Positions 24,516 through 32,873 of a DNA stretch of 64,000 bases are shown here, piece by piece. The translations under genes and the position numbers were made by a program. Source of the DNA: Pradoshia eiseniae (lineage in GTDB: Bacteria; Bacillota; Bacilli; Bacillales; Pradoshiaceae). The first letter of the stretch is position 1, and each line of letters starts with the position of its first letter. The notes beneath the pieces are model-generated. The model was given only the letters and a program-made list of their open reading frames with translations, was not told the origin of the DNA and made no database searches. The stretch covers positions 1 to 64,000 of the forward strand of contig NZ_PKOZ01000005.1 in NCBI RefSeq assembly GCF_002946355.1. The letters run 5' to 3'.

Positions 24516-25484
24516 TTATTTATAAACGTCTGGATAAACCGCCTTTGCGACTTCCTTAAGCCCTTCTATCAAGCGAGGTCCCGGCCTAGTAACCGTATCA
24601 CTATTTACATCATAAATCTCTTTATTCTTGACTGCATTTAGTTCCGTCCATCCGCTTCTTGAATAAATTAGCTCTTCTGGGTTATCGGTATAGTAGCCAT
24701 AAGTCGTCAAAATAACATCAGGATTCCGCTCAATAACCGTTTCCTCACTCATGGTCACCCAGCCTTCTTGGTCTGCAGCAAGGTTTTCCGCTCCGATGAT
24801 TTTAAGCATCTCATCCATGAACGTTCCGCTTCCAGTTGTGTATAAATCCGGAGAAGCCGATACTTCAATCCACACCTTCTTCATCTCTTTCACATCAGCC
24901 GCTTTCTCTTTAATGGCGGCTATCTCTTTCTTCATGCCATCAATAATTTCTTCTGCTTCCGCTTCCTTCCCGGTTGTCATTGCGATTAATTTAATAATCT
25001 CATAGGCACCCTCAATAGAATTAGCGTCTGGCACTACAACGACATCAATCCCTGCAGACTGAAGCTGCTTAACGGTGTCTTTATCATTCCTCCCTTGAGA
25101 GGCTGAAAACAAGGCAAGATCAGGATTTAGCTCCAGTAGTTTCTCTACATTAATCTCAATTCCGCCTAGCTTTGTTTTCTCAGAAACCGACTCAGGATAA
25201 TTATCATAATCAGATACCCCGACAATTTGATCCTCAAGCCCTAATGCGTAAGCTGTCTCCGTATTGCTTGGAAGCAAGGAAACAATACGTTCTGGCTTAT
25301 CATCTATTGTAATCTCTTCTCCTGTGTCATCCTTTACTGTTACCGGAAAGGCGCTTTCTGCGCTCGTTTCTGATTTCTTGCTTTCTTTGCCCTCGTCTGA
25401 TGTACCATTACAACCAGCCAAAATGATGGACAAGGCCGTCATGAAGGCCAATAAACCAGCAAATCTTTTCTTAACCATAGTCAT
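24516..25484 (-). CDS. btuF: Cobalamin ABC transporter substrate-binding lipoprotein
   Basis: About 322 residues with a lipoprotein signal: charged start MTMVKKRFAG, hydrophobic stretch and lipobox LAGC near residue 27. The mature part is a class III periplasmic-binding fold: PERIVSLLPSNTETAYALGLEDQIVGVSDYDNYP, then KLLELNPDLALFS, and a long helix with EEIIDGMKKEIAAIKEK. The direct control by a cobalamin riboswitch makes corrinoid the likely ligand. No btuC or btuD lies beside it, so permease and ATPase must be encoded elsewhere. The ATG at 25484 follows AGGAGGAGAA; a start at 25511 would sit inside the leader. Confidence 0.85.
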   Translation of the reverse strand: MTMVKKRFAGLLAFMTALSIILAGCNGTSDEGKESKKSETSAESAFPVTVKDDTGEEITIDDKPERIVSLLPSNTETAYALGLEDQIVGVSDYDNYPESVSEKTKLGGIEINVEKLLELNPDLALFSASQGRNDKDTVKQLQSAGIDVVVVPDANSIEGAYEIIKLIAMTTGKEAEAEEIIDGMKKEIAAIKEKAADVKEMKKVWIEVSASPDLYTTGSGTFMDEMLKIIGAENLAADQEGWVTMSEETVIERNPDVILTTYGYYTDNPEELIYSRSGWTELNAVKNKEIYDVNSDTVTRPGPRLIEGLKEVAKAVYPDVYK

Positions 25485-25513
25485 TTCTCCTCCTACTTGA
25501 TGTTCAGCCATAT

Positions 25514-25545
25514 AAAAAGCCTTAGCTCCAATACGAAGCTAAGGC
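25514..25545 (-). terminator. Riboswitch-controlled terminator in the btuF leader
   Basis: On the minus strand GCCTTAGCT, a nine-base loop and AGCTAAGGC, followed by TTTTTAT, sit between the riboswitch and the btuF ribosome binding site. Ligand binding probably favours this terminator. Confidence 0.85.
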
Positions 25546-25615
25546 GGCATTCCGATAATAGACGCACAGAATCAGGTCGCCCTATTCTTCCCACCGAAAA
25601 ATAGAATTCATGTGT

Positions 25616-25785
25616 ATAGAGCAGGTCTCCTGGCTTACGCATATAACATTCGCATGATTCAGCCTTCCCATGTTCAATCCTGAACCAGTGGCATATGTGA
25701 ATCAGCTTATCAGCGCTTACAGTAGCGGGGGCTGCACCGGATTTGCACCGGTTTCCCTATTATCCTTGTATCAAAGGCACTCTAT
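25616..25785 (-). promoter_or_regulatory. Cobalamin riboswitch
   Basis: On the minus strand the leader shows the canonical B12 elements: ACCGGTGCAAATCCGGTGC hairpin, GCCCCCGCTACTGTAAGCG core, a GCCACTG block and the B12 box AGCCAGGAGACCTGC. P1 is closed by ATAGAG (25780-25785) and CTCTAT (25616-25621). A separate terminator hairpin follows before the gene, so it acts at transcription and turns btuF off when cobalamin is plentiful. Confidence 0.95.
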
Positions 25786-25818
25786 TACGGATCATATGGT
25801 TGTCTTTCTATCTTATCC

Positions 25819-26142
25819 TCAATTGTCTAAATTCTCAATAGCCGAATCTTCCTCTTCTTCATTATAATGCTCACGGCAAAAAGTCAATACAGCTGTCTCT
25901 TCATCTTCCTCGAGCTCAAAATCGAGCACATTCTTCGTGTCATTTTCGATGAATTCATATTTGCTGATTTGTTCCTTCTCCTCATCCTTCATGAAAATGA
26001 CGCGCAGCATGACACCGTTCTCGCTATATAATTCGTCATCCTCCGGAACATCCAGTTCTAGAAAAAATTCGTATCTGTCACCAGATAAGATGCCAAATGG
26101 ATCTTCTAATTTTTCTACAGTGTAGCTTTCAATCTTTAACAT
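25819..26142 (-). CDS. Small acidic protein, probably DUF6509 family
   Basis: A 107-residue protein with no membrane segment: YTVEKLEDPFGILSGDRYEF at the N-terminus, then DELYSENGVMLRVIF and a very acidic C-terminus (LEEDEETAVLTF, then EEEEDS). It resembles Bacillaceae proteins I associate with DUF6509; function unknown. It ends just upstream of the riboswitch on the same strand, but the riboswitch region separates it from btuF. Confidence 0.65.
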   Translation of the reverse strand: MLKIESYTVEKLEDPFGILSGDRYEFFLELDVPEDDELYSENGVMLRVIFMKDEEKEQISKYEFIENDTKNVLDFELEEDEETAVLTFCREHYNEEEEDSAIENLDN

Positions 26143-26232
26143 TCAATCAAACCTTTCATCCATAGCTATATCATATTATACATATTTATCCGACATTTTA
26201 ACCACTTTTTCCTCCTAACTGTCAGCCATTTC

Positions 26233-26262
26233 TGCATAATCTTGCTCCATTTAACCAAACTA
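26233..26262 (+). promoter_or_regulatory. Sigma-G-like promoter of pdaA-like gene
   Basis: -35 TGCATA (26233-26238), 17-nt spacer, -10 CAAACTA (26256-26262); the sigma-G consensus is TGAATA-N17/18-CATACTA. The ATG is 32 bp downstream of the -10. Confidence 0.55.
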
Positions 26263-26293
26263 ACCGAAAAGCCCGATGACTTAGGAGAACAGC

Positions 26294-26980
26294 ATGAAAA
26301 AATCAATTGTACTCTGCCTATTGGCTTTGCTTCTTCTGCCAAGTGAAGCTTTAGCCAAAACAGCTTATTTAAGCTTTGATGACGGTCCATCCAATTGCAC
26401 TGAACCAATCCTGGATATACTTGATATCTATGATGTGAAGGCAACCTTTTTCGTGACCGCCACTAAAGAGAAATCCCATCATTATTTATACAAAAAGATG
26501 GTTAAACGCGGTCATGCTCTTGGCCTTCATTCCTATTCGCATAATTTTTCATCCATTTACCGGTCTAAGGGAGCATTCTATGCAGATATTGAGCAATTGG
26601 AAAACTTCCTAAAAAAGGAAGTTGGTACTTCCCCAAAAATCCTTCGCTTTCCAGGAGGGTCAAACAATTATATTAACCGACAATATGCAGGTACTAACTT
26701 GATGCCAAGTCTCAAGGAGGAAGCGAAAAAACGCGGATATACCTATTTTGATTGGAACTGCGACGCAGAGGATGGAATCAATCCTCCCGTTCCTGAAAAG
26801 AAAATCACCTCATTAATTATGAAATCCGCGAACGACCAAGAGAATTTGTATATCCTGCTTCACGATTTTAACGGGAATATGACTGCAGTTGATGCACTCC
26901 CGGAGATTATCCGCCGCCTGAAGCACAAAGGGTACACGTTTAAGGTAATGGATGAAGCGACACCTGTATTGCAATTTTGA
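26294..26980 (+). CDS. Polysaccharide deacetylase, PdaA-like
   Basis: A 228-residue secreted or anchored NodB-domain protein. The signal peptide is KKSIVLCLLALLLLPSEALA. Catalytic motifs follow: SFDDGPS with the metal-binding and base aspartates, the metal-ligand pair in GLHSYSHNF, and RFPGGSNNY. The C-terminal region has LLHDFNGN with the last active-site histidine. PdaA of B. subtilis deacetylates N-acetylmuramic acid so that the spore cortex gains muramic lactam, and it is expressed under sigma-G. The sigma-G-like promoter here supports that role. TAGGAGAA precedes the ATG. Confidence 0.85.
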   Translation: MKKSIVLCLLALLLLPSEALAKTAYLSFDDGPSNCTEPILDILDIYDVKATFFVTATKEKSHHYLYKKMVKRGHALGLHSYSHNFSSIYRSKGAFYADIEQLENFLKKEVGTSPKILRFPGGSNNYINRQYAGTNLMPSLKEEAKKRGYTYFDWNCDAEDGINPPVPEKKITSLIMKSANDQENLYILLHDFNGNMTAVDALPEIIRRLKHKGYTFKVMDEATPVLQF

Positions 26981-26987
26981 TACCTAA

Positions 26988-27017
26988 CAAACGCCCATCC
27001 TGTCAGATGGGCGTTTG
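26988..27017. terminator. Bidirectional terminator
   Basis: CAAACGCCCATC (26988-26999) pairs with GATGGGCGTTTG (27006-27017), with T-rich flanks on both sides. Confidence 0.8.
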
Positions 27018-27022
27018 TTCTC

Positions 27023-27355
27023 TTATTCTACAGTTAAATATTTTCCATGTTCCATCTTGATGACATAGTCTGGCTGCGGCGGTTTCCCGCCATGTTCCTT
27101 GATCTTCGCCTTATGGCCCGCGATATGCTCAGGGCTCTTCTCCCAAGCCTTCCATGCTTCCTCTGACTCCCAGCGGATTATCATAACGACTTCTTCTTCA
27201 CCGCGCGTTACTTTCTTAACCAACAGCTCACGACCGATGAATCCTTCGCGCTGTTCAATTAAGGATGGCCCTTGTCCAGGCTTCTTCCTGAAACGCTCCA
27301 GGATTTTATCTGAATTGCCTTCTGTTACGACCCATTTACGAATTTGTACGAACAT
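27023..27355 (-). CDS. Antibiotic-biosynthesis-monooxygenase (ABM) fold protein, heme-degrading monooxygenase-like
   Basis: A 110-residue ferredoxin-like ABM domain: VQIRKWVVTEGNSDKILERF, the central REGFIGRELLVKK, and VMIIRWESEEAWKAWEKSPEH with the aromatic and histidine positions used by IsdG/HmoB-type enzymes to bind heme. The family opens heme to release iron. Its place next to a siderophore importer supports an iron role. A strict heme oxygenase assignment would need the Asn/Trp/His triad checked by structure. GGAGTG precedes the ATG. Confidence 0.8.
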   Translation of the reverse strand: MFVQIRKWVVTEGNSDKILERFRKKPGQGPSLIEQREGFIGRELLVKKVTRGEEEVVMIIRWESEEAWKAWEKSPEHIAGHKAKIKEHGGKPPQPDYVIKMEHGKYLTVE

Positions 27356-27382
27356 ATTTTATCACTCCTGCCCTTTTTATTA

Positions 27383-27567
27383 GGCTCTGTTAAATATAAA
27401 TGTTAATTTTCGTTACAGGTGGCTGCTTTCCGCGGGGCGGTCGGGGAGCCTCCTCGACGCTTTCAGCGTCTGTGGGGTCTCCCCCTGTCCGCTGATCCCG
27501 CAGGAGTCAGCCACCTTCCACTTCAATCAACGGTGCTAAGATATCAACACTAAACTTTAACAGAGCC
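27383..27567. mobile_element. MITE with IS6-like ends and 8-bp target duplication
   Basis: A 185-bp non-coding element bounded by perfect inverted repeats GGCTCTGTTAAA (27383-27394) and TTTAACAGAGCC (27556-27567). It is flanked on both sides by the direct repeat TTTTATTA (27375-27382 and 27568-27575). The interior is GC-rich and palindromic (GGTGGCTGCTTTCCGCGGG on one side, CCCGCAGGAGTCAGCCACC on the other). The ends resemble IS6/IS26-family termini (GG-TCTGTT-AAAGTTT), and an 8-bp duplication is what that family makes. There is no transposase, so it would need one in trans. Similar GC-rich modules are scattered in Bacillaceae genomes. Confidence 0.8.
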
Positions 27568-27575
27568 TTTTATTA

Positions 27576-27605
27576 AAAAAGAGCATGCCCCTTTGAGACA
27601 TGCTC
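27576..27605 (-). terminator. Terminator of the yclNOPQ-type operon
   Basis: GAGCATG and CATGCTC stem; on the minus strand it is followed by TTTTTTAATAAAA, whose last bases touch the MITE target duplication. Confidence 0.75.
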
Positions 27606-27619
27606 CATATTGATTCAAA

Positions 27620-28657
27620 TTATTTAAGCTCGTTTAAGATTTCATCAAGTTTTTCAGCCTCAGTTGTTACACCATTGCTGGAGAAGTACCAGTTAACACC
27701 ATCAAGGTAAACGATTTTCCCTTCTTTATAGGCACGTGTTTTCTTAATGATGTCATTTTCGATATCTTTTTTGATTGTTTCTACATCAGAAGCGGTGCGG
27801 TCGATAATGAGCAATACTTCTGGGTCTACAGAAAGGACTGACTCATAGGAGAAATCAGAGCCGTGTGAAGAAGCTTCAATATCCGTAGTTGACGGCTTAA
27901 ATCCGAAGTCATTATACACATAAGCGAAACGGGAATCTTCTCCATTGTCGAAACCAGAGATTTTCTTATCATTATACATCGCTACTAGTGCATTTTCATA
28001 ACCCGCTGCTTTTTCCTTCACAGCATCCACTTTTTCCTGCAAGCTCGCTTTTAGTTCTTCCGCTTTATCTTCTTTGCCAAAGATTTTAGCAGCTAGATCG
28101 ACTGTTTCGTATACAGCCTCTATGTAATTCTCATTGTCAGAGCCAATGAAAACGACGTTTGGCGTGATTTCTTTTAGCTCTTCATAGAACGGTGTTTGAC
28201 GGCCGGAGATGAAAATGACATCTGGTTCAGCTGCCGCTACCGCTTCAAAATCGATTTGTTTCAATGTACCAACATCAGCTACATCATCATTATTTGCATA
28301 CTTCTCTTTCAAGTGTTCAGGCATATTTCCTTTACCGCCGCCGGCAGCCACACCTACGATTCCTTCAACACCCATAGCATCAAGCGTATCTAGGAAACCA
28401 TAATCAAGCGTTACGATACGCTCTGGCATTTTATCTAAAGTGACATCTTCAAATGTCGTTGTTTTTCCGCTTTCTTCATCCTCACGTGAATCAGTTAATG
28501 AAGATACTGTCATCGGGAATTGAGAGTCAGACTCTGAACCCTCTGTTTGTGATGATTTCTCTGAGGAATCTCCTCCTGATGCCTCTTCGCCTGTATTACA
28601 AGCAGATAACACTAAGGTTAATGCCGCTAAGGCCGTTAAAAACTTCCACTTCTTCAT
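27620..28657 (-). CDS. yclQ: Siderophore-binding lipoprotein (YclQ-like)
   Basis: A 345-residue class III binding protein. The lipobox is VLSACN (cysteine at about residue 20), followed by a Ser/Glu-rich tether. The domain then has MPERIVTLDYGFLDTLDAMGV, KQIDFEAVAAAEPDVIFISGRQ and a C-terminal lobe with YNDFGFKPSTTDIEAS. This matches YclQ, which feeds petrobactin and related catecholate siderophores to YclNOP in B. subtilis. It follows the three transporter genes but has a separate Fur box and leader, so it can be made in excess. An own terminator follows. Confidence 0.9.
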   Translation of the reverse strand: MKKWKFLTALAALTLVLSACNTGEEASGGDSSEKSSQTEGSESDSQFPMTVSSLTDSREDEESGKTTTFEDVTLDKMPERIVTLDYGFLDTLDAMGVEGIVGVAAGGGKGNMPEHLKEKYANNDDVADVGTLKQIDFEAVAAAEPDVIFISGRQTPFYEELKEITPNVVFIGSDNENYIEAVYETVDLAAKIFGKEDKAEELKASLQEKVDAVKEKAAGYENALVAMYNDKKISGFDNGEDSRFAYVYNDFGFKPSTTDIEASSHGSDFSYESVLSVDPEVLLIIDRTASDVETIKKDIENDIIKKTRAYKEGKIVYLDGVNWYFSSNGVTTEAEKLDEILNELK

Positions 28658-28688
28658 TCCGTGTTTCCCCCTAAACAGTGTTTTAATT

Positions 28689-28707
28689 GAAAATGATTAT
28701 CATTGTC
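28689..28707. promoter_or_regulatory. Fur box before yclQ
   Basis: GAAAATGATTATCATTGTC matches 17 of 19 positions of the Fur box GATAATGATTATCATTATC, 32 bp upstream of the yclQ start. Confidence 0.85.
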
Positions 28708-28812
28708 ATTCGACATTTATCATTCTAAACTGAATCTTTAAATAATGTCAACTCTTTTCTTGGCCTTTTTTTACTGTCCAGTCTAATTAAGGGTTTACAG
28801 GGTAAATAGATA

Positions 28813-29577
28813 TTAATGTGAATTAAAGTAAACACAAATACGGCAGCCATTTTGCTCCTGTACGGGGATATGCATATCATAGACATCCCGCAGCGCTTCT
28901 GAGTTAATAATCTCATGAGCTGGCCCGTCCTTGATCAGACGGCCATCCTTTAATGCTACGATACGATCCGAGTAGACAGAGGCAAAGTTAATGTCATGCA
29001 AAACAATGACAACAGTCTTTCCTAACTCATCTACCAGCTGGCGCAAAATCTTCATGATTTGAACAGAGTGTTTCATATCAAGGTTATTCAAAGGTTCATC
29101 GAGCAGGATATAATCTGTATCCTGTGCAATAACCATAGAGATAAAGGCACGCTGCTTTTGTCCTCCTGACAGCTCATCAAGAAATTTATCCTGCATATCT
29201 GATAAATTCATATATTCCAGTGCCTGGTCAACAAATGTCTCATCTTCTTTCGTCAAACGCCCTTTGGAATAAGGATAACGTCCAAAAGAAACCAGTTCCC
29301 GTACGGTCAAGCGAATATTCAAATGATTAGACTGCTTCAGGATGGCCACACGCTTCGCAAAAGTATCGGACTTCATTTTCTTAACATCTGCCTGGTCTAG
29401 AAACACCTCACCCGTATCAGCATCCAACAGACGGCTCACCATTGATAGTAAGGTTGATTTTCCTGCGCCATTTGGACCAATAAATGAGGTAATGGTCCTT
29501 GGGTGGATTTTCAATGTCACATTTTCAACGACCGGTTTCTTTCCGAAGCTCTTAGAAAGCTCTTTAATTTCTATCAT
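28813..29577 (-). CDS. yclP: Siderophore ABC transporter ATP-binding protein (YclP-like)
   Basis: A 254-residue ABC ATPase with Walker A GPNGAGKST, signature LSGGQKQRAF and Walker B DYILLDEPLNNLD. It is the FepC/FhuC type that energises siderophore permeases. Four bases overlap the upstream yclO gene, a sign of coupled translation. It closes the first three-gene unit. Confidence 0.94.
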   Translation of the reverse strand: MIEIKELSKSFGKKPVVENVTLKIHPRTITSFIGPNGAGKSTLLSMVSRLLDADTGEVFLDQADVKKMKSDTFAKRVAILKQSNHLNIRLTVRELVSFGRYPYSKGRLTKEDETFVDQALEYMNLSDMQDKFLDELSGGQKQRAFISMVIAQDTDYILLDEPLNNLDMKHSVQIMKILRQLVDELGKTVVIVLHDINFASVYSDRIVALKDGRLIKDGPAHEIINSEALRDVYDMHIPVQEQNGCRICVYFNSH

Positions 29578-30530
29578 TCTGCTTTCCTACTTTCCTTTAG
29601 TAATAAGTAAATAAAGTAAATTCCACCGACAAAGTTAATGACGACACTTATGGTTGTGCTGAGTTCAAACACATGCTGGACAAGAAATTGTCCGCCGACT
29701 AGCGCGATAATGCTGATTAAGCTCGCCCCGGCTATTAAGACGGAATGCTTATAGGTGGCCAAGTACTGATAGGCCAGATTAGCTACAATTAACCCTAAGA
29801 AGGTAACAGGACCGACTAAAGCCGTAGATGTAGCAATAAGGATGGAAGATAAAATCAATACCTTCAATACGATTCTGTCATAGTTCACACCAAGATTAAT
29901 GGCATTATCCCGACCCAAGGAAACGACATCCAAGTCCCTCAATAAACGGTAGCCGTAAATGAAGGCCACACCTAAAATGACGATAGACATAAGGATCAGT
30001 TCGGTCTTCACGTTCATGAAGCTGGCAAACAGGCGAGCTTGCAAACTCTCGTATTCTACCGGATCAATAATGACCTGCATGAATGTCACAAGACTGCCAA
30101 GGAGTGTCCCTATAATCATCCCTGCCAGGAGCAGGAGAAAGATTGGATATTTATCTGCCCGGAATAGAAAACGGTATAGAAGCAAGGCGAAAATTACCAT
30201 CGCCACAATCGATAAACTAAAGTTTAAGTAACGGCTTACAACAAAGACCGAGGCCGACCCTGCCGTAAAGTAAATGACCGTCTGGACAACCTCATACATC
30301 GAATCAACCCCCATAACAGAAGGAGTTAATAATCGGTTATGGGTGACTGTTTGGAAGATAACGGTTGCATAAGCGATTGCCGTACCGGTAATCACCATCG
30401 CAATGAGACGTTCCACACGTCTTGGAAAGGCATAGCTGAAACTGCCTTGAATATTATAAAAGGCAAAGAGCGCCATACACACGAGAGCAATAACAGCCAG
30501 CACCATCAGCTTTGTACTATTTTTTTGCAT
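29574..30530 (-). CDS. yclO: Siderophore ABC transporter permease (YclO-like)
   Basis: A 318-residue FecCD-family permease with eight to ten membrane helices. FecCD segments visible are the TPSVMGVDSMYEVVQT region, GYRLLRDLDVVSLGRDNAINLGVNYDR (coupling helix region), and VGPVTFLGLIVANLAYQYL. With YclN it forms the membrane channel. Overlaps yclN by 14 nt and yclP by 4. Confidence 0.93.
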   Translation of the reverse strand: MQKNSTKLMVLAVIALVCMALFAFYNIQGSFSYAFPRRVERLIAMVITGTAIAYATVIFQTVTHNRLLTPSVMGVDSMYEVVQTVIYFTAGSASVFVVSRYLNFSLSIVAMVIFALLLYRFLFRADKYPIFLLLLAGMIIGTLLGSLVTFMQVIIDPVEYESLQARLFASFMNVKTELILMSIVILGVAFIYGYRLLRDLDVVSLGRDNAINLGVNYDRIVLKVLILSSILIATSTALVGPVTFLGLIVANLAYQYLATYKHSVLIAGASLISIIALVGGQFLVQHVFELSTTISVVINFVGGIYFIYLLLKESRKAE

Positions 30531-31488
30531 ATGCTTTCCCCCTAAACAACATTATTAAGAAGATCGCACTGCCAATGACTGCGACTGTTGTATTGACCGG
30601 AATTTCATATGGATGAACAATTAAACGGCTGATAATGTCACAAGCCAGCAAGAACGCCGCACCCATGAAAATCGTATGAGGAATCGTCTTACGTAAATTG
30701 TCACCCAGATATAAAGAAACTAGATTAGGTACGATTAAGCCTAAGAAAGGAATCATACCGACTGTTAAAACAACTGTTGTTGAAATAATCGCCACTAGGA
30801 CAAGGCCGATATTTAAAACCGTGCGATAACTTAAACCTAAATTCTTCGCAAAGTCCTCTCCCATGCCTGCCACCGTAAATTTATTCGCATAAATATACGC
30901 AATGATGATAGCCGGCACCGCTACATACAGTAATTCATAGCGTCCCGAGACAATCAGTGTAAAGCTCCCCAAGAAAAATGTATCAACATTCTGAAGGACA
31001 TCCGCTTCATAGCCTAAGAACGTTGAGATGGCTCCAATGATATTTCCATACATAATCCCGATGAGCGGAACGAAAATAACATCCTTGAACTTAATTCTCT
31101 CAAGCAATTGCATGAAGACATACGTTCCAATTAGTGCAAACGAAAAGCTGAATAAAATCTGTCCCATATAAGACATGCTTGGGATGAAAATCATTGAAAC
31201 AATGACACCTAATTTCGCTGCATCAAGCGTACCTGCCGTTGTCGGCGATACAAACTTATTTCGGCTTAAGCTTTGCATGATTAAGCCTGCAATCCCCATT
31301 CCCGCACCAGCTAATAGAATAGCCATCAACCTCGGCAGCCGGCTCATGAGGAAGATTTGTGTCTCATCAGACTCCCAATCAAGCAGATCTGTAGGTTTAA
31401 TATCTATGGCTCCTATAAAAAGCGAAATAAAGGTGAGGACAACTGTTGCTGTTACTAAAACCCATAATCTCATTTGGCATCCCCACAA
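30517..31488 (-). CDS. yclN: Siderophore ABC transporter permease (YclN-like)
   Basis: A 323-residue FecCD-family permease, the first gene of the operon. Segments include RLPRLMAILLAGAGMGIAGL (the periplasmic-entry part), the SPTTAGTLDAAKLGVIVSM region and VGMIPFLGLIVPNLVSLYL. The N-terminus could be MWGCQMRLWV or the second ATG (MRLWV) six codons in. A Fur box lies upstream. Confidence 0.93.
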   Translation of the reverse strand: MWGCQMRLWVLVTATVVLTFISLFIGAIDIKPTDLLDWESDETQIFLMSRLPRLMAILLAGAGMGIAGLIMQSLSRNKFVSPTTAGTLDAAKLGVIVSMIFIPSMSYMGQILFSFSFALIGTYVFMQLLERIKFKDVIFVPLIGIMYGNIIGAISTFLGYEADVLQNVDTFFLGSFTLIVSGRYELLYVAVPAIIIAYIYANKFTVAGMGEDFAKNLGLSYRTVLNIGLVLVAIISTTVVLTVGMIPFLGLIVPNLVSLYLGDNLRKTIPHTIFMGAAFLLACDIISRLIVHPYEIPVNTTVAVIGSAIFLIMLFRGKAYAKK

Positions 31489-31511
31489 AAGTAATTTCTC
31501 AATTAGCGATT

Positions 31512-31530
31512 GATAACGATTATCATTATT
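31512..31530. promoter_or_regulatory. Fur box before yclN
   Basis: GATAACGATTATCATTATT differs from the Fur consensus GATAATGATTATCATTATC at two positions, and lies 24 bp before the yclN start. Confidence 0.85.
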
Positions 31531-31787
31531 GAGTCGCTTTCATTATAAACAAGGAAAATAGCAAAATCAACCACTTAACCATCATCACCTGCAAGAAATG
31601 TAAAAAATGAAAAAAATTAATCAATAGATATCTAGAATAATAATATGGGATCATCCAGAAGGAATGGGACAATATCAATCGAAAACACCAATCTAGGTAT
31701 TTGGAATTATTTTGAATTTAATTCGTAGTAATCTTATCAGTTTTATAATATTATAACTAAAACACATAAAAAGTATGGAGGGACATC

Positions 31788-32852
31788 ATGATACAAATAA
31801 TTAGTTTTGGCCTGATTGTCGGTTTATTGCTTGGCTTTGTATTGCAAAGAGGCCGATTTTGCGTCGTTGGCGCTTATCGTGATCTTCTCCTAGCACGAGA
31901 CGGCCATATGTTTCTGGCAACAATGATTGTCATCGCCATTCAAGCTGTAGGGGTGTATGCCCTTGCCGCAAGCGGCGTTATTACGATACAAGCAGATGCA
32001 TTCCCATGGCTTGGCACAATTGTCGGCGGTTTTATCTTCGGAATCGGGATGGTCCTTGCGGGCGGATGTGCCACTGGTACATGGTATAGAGCAGGTGAAG
32101 GTTTGATTGGAAGCTGGGTCGCCTTATTCATGTATGCACTTAGTGCAGCCATGACGAAATTCGGTATCTTAAGCGCCTTCGGAGGCAATGTTTTATCCTA
32201 TAGAACAAGCGAAACATATATCCATGAGACATTTGGTCTTTCCCCATGGGTGCTCGTTATCGCATTTGGCCTTTTAATATCGGTCCTTGTCATTCGCAGT
32301 TTGAGAAAACCGAAACTGCCGACTTTCAGCATGAAGCCGAAGAAAACTGGGCTTGCCCATATTTTATTTGAGAAACGCTGGCATCCATTCGTCACAGCAT
32401 CACTTGTTGGTTTGATTGCCATCCTTGCATGGCCGCTAAGCGCAGCGACAGGGCGAATGGCTGGTCTTGGAATTACAACACCAACAGCACAGTTGCTCAC
32501 CTTCTCCATCAATGGAGACACTTCACTTTTGAACTGGGGTGTATTCCTTGTTCTTGGCGTTGGAATCGGTTCTTATATCGCGGCTCGCGGCAGCGGGGAA
32601 TTCAAATGGAGATTACCTGATAAAAAAACGTTGGGCTACAACACTTCAGGCGGTCTATTGATGGGCTTCGGGGCATCGCTTGCCGGCGGCTGCACAATCG
32701 GAAATGGGTTAGTCAACACTGCCCTTTTCACATGGCAAGGATGGGTTGCAGTGATCTTCTTCCTGCTCGGTACATGGACAGCAACCTATTTCACCATTAT
32801 TCGCAAGCAAAGAAGACAAAGAGCTAGCTCTGGCGCAACCTCAGCAGCCTAA
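31788..32852 (+). CDS. tsuA: YeeE/YedE (TsuA)-family thiosulfate transporter
   Basis: A 354-residue inner-membrane protein with about nine helices and the internal duplication of the YeeE/YedE family. Each half has the GGxxxGxGxxxxGGCxxG signature: VGGFIFGIGMVLAGGCATGT in the first half and GFGASLAGGCTIGNG in the second, with the sulfur-handling cysteines. TsuA-type proteins import thiosulfate in partnership with a TusA-like TsuB, and exactly such a gene follows 21 bp downstream. ATG 31788 follows TGGAGGG. The upstream TTGGAATTATT stretch (31701-31711) could be part of a sulfur-regulator site. Confidence 0.9.
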   Translation: MIQIISFGLIVGLLLGFVLQRGRFCVVGAYRDLLLARDGHMFLATMIVIAIQAVGVYALAASGVITIQADAFPWLGTIVGGFIFGIGMVLAGGCATGTWYRAGEGLIGSWVALFMYALSAAMTKFGILSAFGGNVLSYRTSETYIHETFGLSPWVLVIAFGLLISVLVIRSLRKPKLPTFSMKPKKTGLAHILFEKRWHPFVTASLVGLIAILAWPLSAATGRMAGLGITTPTAQLLTFSINGDTSLLNWGVFLVLGVGIGSYIAARGSGEFKWRLPDKKTLGYNTSGGLLMGFGASLAGGCTIGNGLVNTALFTWQGWVAVIFFLLGTWTATYFTIIRKQRRQRASSGATSAA

Positions 32853-32873
32853 CTTAAAGGGAGGAAATATAAA

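Noticed and set aside
27420-27525. GC-rich palindrome taken as a possible structured RNA or CRISPR-like repeat
   Set aside because: It is bounded by inverted repeats and a target duplication, so it is better explained as the inside of a MITE. No repeated spacer units exist.
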